Part shown: piece after piece, positions 51,509 to 62,200 of the stretch
How positions within the stretch are numbered: position 1 is the first letter of the stretch
How the letters are laid out: each line of letters starts with the position of its first letter
Assembly (NCBI RefSeq): GCF_001649575.2
Contig: NC_051441.1
Location: forward strand, 15,560,105 to 15,624,104
Origin: Kryptolebias marmoratus
Taxonomy: Eukaryota; Chordata; Actinopteri; Cyprinodontiformes; Rivulidae
Reading direction: 5' to 3'
Length of the DNA: 64,000 bases
The notes under the pieces: generated by a model
What the model was told of the DNA's origin: nothing
Database searches by the model: none
The model's input: the letters and a program-made list of their open reading frames with translations, nothing else
Translations under genes and position numbers: made by a program

Positions 51509-52727
51509 TTAAATCATCTACAGTGGTGGGGATATAATCACTCCTGTGTCTGGTGCAGACTCTTAACAGTGCAGGTGTACTGGTGCAGATGCTGCTTGCA
51601 TGAAATACAGAAAAATTACAATTTAGTCTCCTTGTATTTTCAGGCAAACATATTAGAATGTCAAATCGTTTAGGAGTTTGATGCGTGATTTGAATAGTAC
51701 TGAATTCTTTTTTTTCACTTATTTCTTTTAAGATCTGGAGTTAATCAGAAAGCATCTGAGGCTATGGCTCCAAATGATCAGGCCTAACCACGCTGAGGGT
51801 AATAATACCAATAAAATTTGTCCAAATCTGCCTATTTAAATTTCAGAAGTGCTCTCCAGTAAATAAAATGGTCAGCTTCGGGACAACATCCAATGTGGGT
51901 ACATCGAGTGGGGGACAAAGATAAGAATGAAGGGATCTACCAGCAGACGACTTCATTCTGTATCCCAAAAAGTATGGGTATGTGGTAATTAACACTGCAA
52001 AAGTGTGATTTGGTAGAGATACAAACTGACCTGAAGTTTGCTTATGGAACAACTCATTTGCTCTCTTACCAATGTGGGATCTGTTCATTAATAAAAAAAA
52101 AGAACTAAAAATGTTTTTAATTATCAGTTTTATACTGTATATTACATCAGCTAAATCTGTTAAAACATGTTGTTGATCTTTATTATCTTCACCAAAACAA
52201 GTTAAGTTGGGTAGTTAGTCACAGTGAAAAACTTGTGGAGTGGAAGAAGAAGCAGAAGCCGAGCTGACCTCATACTGAAGTGAGCCTGTGATCTACAAGG
52301 ATGATGGAAATATGACATCTGCTTCCCTTTGTGTGTGCTACAAGAACACCTTTGGATTGGTTCGAACAAAAGGTTCCAGCAGATATGTTGTTGCTTAAAT
52401 CACTGAAGTAAGGTTGAAAATATATTATAGAAAGCCTTAAAATGCCCTCAAATCATATGATAATAAAACAACATTACAAGCTCCTTTAGGCAGACAGTAA
52501 TAATGTATATTTTGGTTTAATTAGGCAAAAGTTTAACATAATAAATAATGAATACCACCCAACCCGAGCAGGCTTACTGCTGTGTTCAAATACTCAAACT
52601 TTAGGTATAATTACAAGTTGCTCTTAGCAAGTGGAGCTGAAAGCAATTGGACTTTTTTCTTTTACTTATTCTGTAGTACACCGGGGTACTACATGTTGTT
52701 GTGTGCAGCTCTGTGTTTTGCTCCAGG

Positions 52728-53263
52728 TTATAAGCTGGAGTCCCAGTGTGTGTGCAGGTCAGAGCTATCCAGGAAGTCTGCCGAGAACGAGAAGACACTG
52801 AGGGGCGTTTCAGGAGCCAGCGGGGCCAGTGTGGCCCTTTCCTCTTCTTTCTCCCCACCCATGGCGAGACCCAACCAGTCTGTGCTGTCCACCCCTAGCT
52901 CCTCCTCTTCCCCCATGGGAGCCGAGGGATTGTCCACGATGCTGGGGGTGCAGAGAAGTTGGCTGTGGAGGTCATCGATCAGAGTCAACATGCCACCTGG
53001 CTCCACGCCCAGGAGAGGCTTCCCGGTGGTGCTTTCCAGAAAGTCCTCCAGGCGTCCATCTGCAGAGCGGCTCAGGTGTTGTTTCTCTTCTGCGGTGTCG
53101 GCCGGAGCCAAAGGCTCAAGGGGGTCAAGCTTCTGGGTGTCACAGCTGGGAGGATCGGGGGGAGACATCGGGAACTGGAGAGGTGATGGAGGAGAGGAGG
53201 GAGGAGAAAAGTCTGGACTGGGGTGATCCAGAGGGGGGTCCAGGGGAAGTCTGAAGATGGTTT
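52728..53263 (-). CDS. mrtfa: mrtfa terminal exon, C-terminal activation domain and stop
   Basis: Residues 762-939 and a TAA stop at 52728-52730. Contains RLEDFLESTTGKPLLG, then LTLIDDLHSQLL, a tryptophan-containing DWLGLAM block and the C-terminal FSADFLDSSDLHTHWDSSL. These are the conserved blocks of the MRTF transactivation domain. The HWDSSL end favours MRTFA; MRTFB ends PLPWD and myocardin ends LHLQQW. Confidence 0.95.
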
Positions 53264-56200
53264 CTAGAGGAATAAACAAAGACCATCTTAAAAGCAGTGA
53301 CTTTTAAATTAGTCATACTAATGTGAGTGCCTTTTCACACTTTATGAAATCATTAAATTGTTAATTAAATTTCCAAAAGCAATTATAGAGTTTTATTAAA
53401 GAGCTAATCGAAAAGACAATTATTTATTCCGGACCATTACTGCACCGTACCTCCTGTCTGCAAAATGATGGTGATGAAATCCTCTTCGTTCACTCTTTCC
53501 TAATGAAAGACAGAAAATTCACACTTCAAAACTGCACAATTTCACATAACATAACGAGTAAAAGCGGCAGCTTCATGCAGTGTCTAATTTAGAGGCAGCT
53601 ACAGTAAAACCCTAAAAAACTAAACAGCAAAACATGAGCACTGGATTTGTTTAAGAAGCTTAATAAAATATCTGGCTTGCAAAATGACACAATCAGACGT
53701 GCTGCATCATACTTTATCATCCGAAAGATAGGTTTTTGTCTTAACTGGAGACAGAGGACTCAACAAGACATCCAGGTGAGGACACATCTCCTACAAGAGA
53801 AAAATAAATATAAATGGTTGCAGTTTCTCTCTGAAAACAACCTGAAAACAATTTCTGTGACTGTGGGGATGCTTACAGTCTGAGGAGAAGGTGATGAGGT
53901 GTTTTTTCCGGTGTGAGCAGACTGCAGTCTGGGTGGTGCTGACAAACACTGAGCTGCTCCCTGCTGGAGTCGCTCCACAGTCACTTGATGCGCTCCATTC
54001 TGTGCCTTCAATGACATAAAGTAGAAATAGACTTAAAGCCACAGTTCCAATCATTCAGAATGAGGTTCTGAACAAGTAATATATTACCTGCTGCAGATAG
54101 GTCTTTGAGCAATCTCATTTTAGAGAGATGGAGATTAAATCTGACCAGATTGGCGAGTGACGATTACTCTCAGCTGTCTTTAAAAACTCCAATTACAAAA
54201 TTTCATAATGTTTCATGCAAACTATGTTTAATAAACCTTTAAATCTCTGTCAACTGTACATTACACAGTTATATACAGAGAATTATATGGTTAATTGCAA
54301 GCACTAATAGCGACATCAGCAGCTAGCTATAGAGCTTCTAATATAAATATCATAGTTTTTCTAATGGAAAAACAATGTAATGTAACACTGTTGGAGGTGG
54401 AAAGGTTTAGAAACCAGTGTTGACATGAGTTGCTATGAAATTTTGGAGACTGGAGTTGTTTTATGACAGAAATTAATTTCTCTTTTGAACTAGCCATTAG
54501 CTCTTCAAACCAGTTAGAATTAAACTTTATTTATACAAACTGAAGTTGTTCAGAAGCTACATGCAACCTTTATTATTTTATATACCCTTTATTTAACCAG
54601 GAAAGTCCCATTGAGATTACTGAGAACTACAATTCAAAAGAAATGAACTATCTGTTAAGGACAACCACAACAGGTTTTCAGACTTTTTTTTTTTATAAAT
54701 TTGGGATTTGTTTTGAAAAACTGTAAAATACTAATCCAGGTGTTTATAAGACTTTTTCAGGAAATAATCACTGCGTGTACATCAATAACTGATTAACTTT
54801 TGGAGTCAAACCAATTCAAGATGGCTTCCACAGACTTGACCTCAAGAAACAAACAAATATTTCCGTCAATTTTACAGATACTGAGCTAAAGTTTGACGTG
54901 GTAGTAGCTGAGAGTCATTTCCAGTGCATACTCTGATAAAGAAATTTTCACGACATCTCATTTAGAGCCATCATTTTACATCTTAAGATGATCTTAGTCC
55001 TAAACTCTGGCATGAACAGCAGTGGGCGGCATGCATTTTTTAAGGAATGCTAGACCTTTTATTCCAGTAGACATTGATGGAAGTCAGTGCATATTTAATT
55101 AGACAATGCCTAATTTGCTTAAGGGAGGCTGCTCTTCTAGAGGTAGAGCACGTCTGAGTTTACTGGCTCAGTTAAGTTACAAATACCACTCCATTTACCG
55201 ATTTATGGACCTATTCACCTCATTGTCACGTAAACAATATGTTACAAAGTTCACCTATTTCTTGGCTGTTCACGTGCTTGAATCTAAAGCAAGGATGGCC
55301 AATCGTGGTCCTCATGGATCCCTATCCTTCATGTTTTCCTTACTTCTCTGCTCCAACACACCTGATTTGAATCAATGAGTGATTAACAGGCTTCAGCAGA
55401 ACATGAAGAGGTGATTTAACCACTGAATCAGGTGTGTTGGAGCAGGGAAACAAGGAAAACATGCAGGATAGTGGCCCTCGAGGACCAGTATTGGCCACCC
55501 TGATCTAAAGCTTTTATATCAAATCAAATCAAAGTTTATTCATGCATAGCACATGAAAACAACAGCTTTAGGAATTTCACTCCCTTCTTGTAATGATAAC
55601 TGCAGAATACAGAAAGATGAAATGAAAAATCACTAAAACGATCAGCACAGTATCCAACAGAATCCTAACGCTCCCAGTCAGCTTTTGCCCCAAAGTGCTT
55701 GAGAATTCAACGAGAGATGCTGTACACCTGGAGTTTTTGTTCCTCATCTTTTAGCACCATAAATCACAGTGATGGAGGATGGTGTTGGAGTAATTAGCAT
55801 CAGGCCAGTATCACACACTTATCAAGAACTGCTGTCATCGTCTCAAACGTCAATAATTTTACAGCAAATTGACTCAGTCTTTGTTTCTCTGTACCATTAA
55901 CAGACAGTTTACTGCAGATGAGACACCAAATGAGTCTCTGGGGCTCTGTGATTCACCACAAAACAAATTGTAACTCTTGGAAACGTATAATAGATGTTAT
56001 AAACTGTTAAAGGGAAAAGTGGAGTTAAACTTGACTGCTGGTTGAAGTTTGGTTGAGACCCCTGTACAGAGACCAACAAAACATTTGGATTTGTGGGAAT
56101 TTTGCAGAATATTTATTTCCAGCTGTTACATTTGTTCTGTTTTAGTACCTGTTGATGCTTGGGATGTACATCGGTCTGTAGCTGGATGTGTTGCAGTTTA

Positions 56201-59200
56201 GTCTGGTTTTGCTTTTGCTGCTTCAGTCGAATCTGTTGCGTCTGCTGATGATGCTCAGGCTGTGACAGCTGCCTCTGCTGCTCTTGTTGTCTGAGCTGCT
56301 GGTTTTGAGTTTTCTTTTGTCTCTGCTGACAAAGTTTCTGTTGAGTTTCTGGCTTCTGACTGTGCTTCTGCTGTAGTAGAAGTTTCTGTATGGCCTGTTG
56401 CTGAACCAGCTGCAGAGCAGAGCCCTGGAGACAAACGAGCTCTCGTTTATTCGTCAAACTCTTCGTCTTTGGCTTGAGTTGCAGACGAATCTGATTCTGC
56501 ACCACCTTTATTTTGGTCAAAGACCGCTGTAATCCATTTGACGGCTTCACAAATGCCTCAGAACTGCCTATCTCTGTCTCAATGGCTTCCTGTTTGATGG
56601 TTACTTTAGTACCATCCGTTACAGCGGATGGTGTTTGAGCGGAAAGAGGTGGAGATCTCGTTGAACGAGCCACATCAAAGTTATCAGGTGGCTCCTCTTT
56701 CACTCTCAGAGGAATTTGCGGCTCTGGAACTTGTGCGTCTCTGTTCCCTTTTTCCAGCAGCATCTTGAGCTCCTCCACCAGCCTCTGCTTCTGCCTCAGC
56801 ATCCTGGTAAGCTCTGCAATCTGCTTATCTTTCTCCTGCAGCATTCTGTCTTTGTCAACAGAAGGAGCTGCAGTTGGAGCGGTGGGAGCAGCGGAGGCAG
56901 ACTTTAAAGAGAACTGACAAGGTGGTGGGGTGGAGCACAGAGGCTCCTCTTTAATGTTCGCAGGAAGCTGAGCCACTGAAGATGGCGGCGAGAGCTCCGT
57001 GAGAGGAGGATTCATCTGCGGGAAACAAAAAGATGTTTTCAGGGTTAATAATGGTACTATTTAAACACAAACCAAAAATGGGTTGGTTTTAGTCAAAACT
57101 CATCATTGGATCTTGAACTTAGACTACAAGCTGTTATACATTGATAAATATCTAACTACATTCATGATCTGGTTTGTCAAAGAATAGTTTTTTTTTTATT
57201 TTAGTTGACGAAACTTTTGTTAACCCTGTTCAAATAAAAGCCAGTGGGGTGCATCATTATTGCCCGCCGTCATAAAATGCAGGCGATCATGTAATTCACT
57301 GTCTGTGTGTTCCACTGTTTGTTAGCAAAATATCTCATGAACTTTTTAATAAAAGCCTCATAAAGTAATCATTGGATGTAGCTTTACAGCTGATTAACTT
57401 TTCGGTTTAACCACATTCAAAAGGACTGCCACAGCTATTCAACTTTCACAAACACAAAAATGACTAAAGCTCAGTCACATTTACAGATCACAAACTCTGA
57501 GAGCTAATAGATTGCACAAGATCCTGACAAATGGTTATGATAAATTGATATGACATTAGCTGATCTTGATGAAATGAAATAACCGATAGTTGAAAATGAA
57601 CATTTCAGTGCCAATGTTAAGATATGAAGGTAGATCACTGTGTTTCAGCAGCGTCTGACCTGTTCTCCAAATGGACTGGAGTTTGAGCTCTTTAGACTCG
57701 TGGTGTCCAGCGAGTTGCATTGTGGGATGTGGAGTTTAGTGTCGCCACCATGCCTCAGGAACCGCTGAAGAGTTGCTGAAGTTGCACTGAAACAGCTTCC
57801 TGCATCAATTACAGATAGGTTCATTTAGGGGTGGCCATTAGAAATACAGAACTAAGGTCAGAAATTTATACTTTTTCTGTCATTGATTTGTTATTTAACT
57901 CTTTATTTAGCTATTAAAAGTCAACTGATAGTAGTCATATATCAGACATCACTCATTTACAACATGAAAAACAAACATGACTAACATATAATTCTCATCA
58001 GGCCATTAAAGTGCAGAATAAAAAATAATGTCCAATTTTTAATCAGCTCATGTACCATCAACAGAAGATGTGAGATGGTGCTGAAACTGCTGCCCTTGTG
58101 ATGTGTTGTTGCTGTAGCTGTTGGTGTTTTTCAAGGCTTTTCCAGCTCTTTCAGGCCCTGGCTCTGCGGTGCCCCCTGTTGTCGGAGAGGAGGCAGTGTC
58201 GCTGCCTCGGTTCAGCTCTTGGTGAGTCCTCAGCCTCTTGATGAGGTCCTTCCTGGTGCCAGAGACGGGCAGGCCGCGCAGCTTCAGTTCAGACTTCAGT
58301 TGTGCCACCTGACAGAAGACGGAGTGAGAGAAAAAGTGAGAATGAGTGAAAAACGGGTGGAAAAGAAAAAACAAACAAAGATTAGGGTAAATGCGAAAGG
58401 AAAATTGCAGGAGGATTAAAGAAGGAAAAAAAATCAAAGAGACTGAATCAAGTCGGCAAGGCACAAAACATCTTTTTTTTTCAATTTCTATCCACCTTAA
58501 TAAAGCTCAAATTCAATAAGGAAGCTTTGTTTTTCCTCATTCTGTCTCCTGTATTTTATAGTGAATTAAAGCTATTCCTGCAGGACTGTTCTCCACGTTG
58601 CTTTAGTTTCCCCACACTGTAAAATCATTCTCATCCAATATTCTTTCTGCCTGATTTCTCCAACTCAACATCCTTTAAATATCATACTTTTTCACTTTAC
58701 ACTTTTTTTCTGCGGCCCAACATTTGTTTTTGTGCTGTCCTCATATACTCTGCATTTGTTGTTTTTAATCCCCCGCTCATTTAAAGTCTAACCAACAAAA
58801 TATTTCTTGCCCATCCCTGCATTTCAAACTAACGGCCTAACACTCCATGCTGGAATGCACATCGCCCACAACCTTTAATAGTAGAGTTTTAAACTGTTTT
58901 GGTCAAACCTTGAAACTAACATTAAGTGCAATCCCACGCCATATTGTGAGACCTCTCATGACCAGTTAGTGCTTGAAATATGTCTTGTGAATTACTCTCA
59001 GCTACTACCACATCAAGTTTTAGCTGAATGCCTGTAAAAATGACTGAGTTATAGCTACCTTTGTGTCAGCTGTGTCAGCCATCGTGAATTAAGCTGACTC
59101 TATACAAACACTGACAAAACTATGATTGCACACCTCTTGTTGGTGAGCAATAATAAGGATATCTACCTTAATTTTGATCTCCTTTTATGAACTGCATTCA

Positions 59201-62200
59201 CAGTAAAATGATTCAACTGTATGTTCAGCTAGAGCTCCTACAGCTCCTATAAACTGGGATGAGAGTGTAGTTTCCTCTGAGTTTGCAACCCCAAAAGGTT
59301 TGAGTTTCTTTAACCTTCATTCCATCCAGATTTGGCTGCGACGGCAGTGTCTCTCGTAAAGGAGCAGAGCTGAGACAGATGTAGTTGTGCCGGTTAGAAA
59401 GGACCGATGAAGAAACATCAGTGGGTTGAGGTGGTGAAGACGTGGATGTGGAAGAGGAAGATGGTTTCTGGTCTCTGTTGGTGAGAGACAAAGGCAAACT
59501 AAAGCATACCTTCAAGGTAACAAATAGCTCCAAACACCTTTTTGTATATACTCCATATTAAAAAAAAAACAAAACTCCTCCATAGTAACTAATTGTGGGT
59601 AATGGCTGATTTTCAGTGTGTGTAGGTCTGATCCACTCACTTGGGTGATGTAGACGGGATGGTTTGGTAGGTGTTTTGTTGCTGCTGACTGAGGATCTGG
59701 AGCTGTAAGAAGAGCTGCTGCTGGAGGATCTTGGAATAGGATGAATCCAGATTGGAAGGAGGCTCTTTATCTCCCTTCTGATTAGGAGGGATGTACTGAT
59801 GGTACTTTAGCTTCTTTAGCTAAAGGGAGACACATTCACAGCTTTGTCAGCAAAAGCATTTTTATATTTAAAAAAAAAACAGAAACAAAAATATCTACCT
59901 TTGGTTTGGTGTCCTTGGCTTTCTTGTATTTCTGGGTGAGGCGATCAGAGTTTAATTTAGGCTGGAAATAAACAAAAAAACAAGTGTTGATAAGTGTCTT
60001 TGTTTGCATTATTTGCATGCATTTGTCTGATTATGCTTTGCAGACATCCTGCTAACAAAACATGAAGCAGATAAAGTAAATTAATTAGTTCAACATTTGC
60101 TCTTTTTGTTTCCCTGTAAGAGGTTTAATCCCCACCAACTGCTGAGAAGAATATCTAGTATTAGCTCTTAATGCTACACAAAAGGTTATTTACAAGCTAT
60201 TTACTAACTTCCATGTCTCAAAACCAAAACCATTTCAGTAAAAACCCTTCAGTCATCCATAAATTGTAACAGCTCTGGGACTTTATGTTTTAGGTGTGTT
60301 ATGTTGGACAAAAATGCAACACTTTAAGCCACCACCGCCACATCAGCTTTTAAGAAAAACCTCTACTTTGAACACCACTGAATCCAGACAGAACGCAAAC
60401 CTGTTTTTAATGGGGAACATTCTCTGCCATCCAGGGAATAGTTATCCTCGCAAGGCAATTGTATATATTTTTTTTAACTCTGTGATTGAAATTGCTAGAA
60501 TAATCTTTTTTTTTCCCCACTTCCTTTTTGGTCCAGAAAGGTCTAACAGTTTTAGACCTTTGCAGTTACCTTGATATGAGAAATAGGGCTTGTCTTCTGC
60601 GCAGGTTTGCTCAGGTTTAGAGGCGTAGAGGAGACTGACTGAAAAGGAAGGGCTGATGGAGGGACCTGATTCAGAGGAAGAAAAGTCTGGGTGATTACTG
60701 ACGGCCACAACAATGAGACAAAATGAGAAAATTATTAGATGATATATAAAATGATTAAAAGTGTTCCAAACACATTTAATCTCAGTTATCAGACATTAGG
60801 GAGGGATTGATGATGTTGCATCATCTTTTTACCCATCTATTTTGGATTCTACCTGAGAAGGAGACGGGATGTGGCTTCCACACATTTTTTCAATTGAATA
60901 GCTCCTGGGTCCCAGGACAAGAGGACAGTTCTGGCTTACTGGTTGACCTGGAGACAGACTGTCATTACTGTCTTCATCGTATGACAAGCTCTCCCTCGAG
61001 GCCTTTTGAAGCTGTGTTCCTAAGAAAGAGAGAAAGGATTGTAGAGAGAGGGGGAAAGGAATCAATTTTAATTCAACCTTCTCGTATACATCCTTAAAAT
61101 GAAAAGCTACACATTCAGATATTAGTGCTTCCACTCACGTCCTCCTTTCAAATCAAGTCGTGCAGCCCTTGTTAATGTTCTAATAAAGTAGGAGCTTTCC
61201 CAAATTAAATCATCTTCAATCAACTCTGGGTTCCTAATCAGTTTTCATTTTGGAGCCCCATACTTCCCCATACTGAAATGTTCAGAATTTTGGTTAATAT
61301 TTGAATAATTTTTGACACCAAAATGCAAATTTAATGTAATTTACCTAGTCTGTACAGTTGTGCAGTTTTATCATCTAAATGCTTATGTGACATTATTAAA
61401 TATGGAAGTCCCCTCCCCATCAATTAAAATATTTTTTCATTGGTGCAAACATCAGGGTCTGGTGCGTGCGTTCATTAGTCACAGAAAATGTTCCCACTTG
61501 ACTAGTAAATGGTTCCCTTTAGGACACAGCTCAGATAGGATGAATGACACAGAAGATTGTGGCTTTTGTTTTTACTTTATAGTGACACTATTAGTCTAAA
61601 AAAGTCCTACTTTGCTGCATTTGACCTGCTTCTGTCAGGATCTGGGGTTTTTAGGTTATCATTGTTTTCTGCTTTGAAGTTCTTGTGTTTTCAGGTAATA
61701 TTTTTTTGTGTGTGTTTCTCTGTGCCACCGGTACTTTTCTCGTTAGCCAACGCTTCCCCCCAGTCAGTTGTCCTCATCTGCTCCTTATTACTCACAGCCG
61801 CTCCCATTAGTAATCACTCCTCTCAGTTCCTTTTAAACCCAGTTCATGTCCTCACCCACTGTTCCTCTATTGTTGTTCTCTTATGTCATGTATGAGTTGC
61901 CAAAGTGGTGCCTGGACTTGTAAGTTCAAACTAGTTTATCAGCTCAAAATTCTGAATTTGTAGTAAACATAAAGTGCGATTTATGATGAGTCCCTTCTTT
62001 GGAAAACATCCCCTTTGCAAAATGTTTACCAGGCAACTAATTAGCATCACCGAAAACAACAGAATATGATGTGCCTGTTAAACACAGTACAAAATGTCCA
62101 CATTCACAGACTGTGGGATGGTTGAGCCATCCCACAGCACAGCAATATATCCAAGCCTTCATGCCCCAGCTAATTTTCCCCTCAGGCTTATCATATAATC

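Larger units (their letters stand above)
49750..52727 (-). other. mrtfa: Probable mrtfa 3' UTR
   Basis: About 3 kb downstream of the stop codon in which I found no copies of the dispersed repeat families that fill the rest of the window and no coding signal. It ends at a good poly(A) signal (AATAAA on the minus strand at 49771-49776) followed by a T/G-rich stretch. The extent is inferred; nearer TTTATT motifs could also serve as signals. Confidence 0.5.

Noticed and set aside
52360..52385. Possible tRNA or SINE B box (GGTTCGAA)
   Set aside because: No A box, no cloverleaf, isolated match.
52582..53254. Plus-strand frames of up to 214 codons
   Set aside because: Antisense to the mrtfa terminal exon; the minus strand carries the conserved C-terminus.
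58056..58070. Termination of mrtfa after the SAP exon
   Set aside because: A stop follows shortly in the unspliced frame, but a GT donor at phase 1 joins an open exon at 57775 that leads in frame to the leucine zipper.
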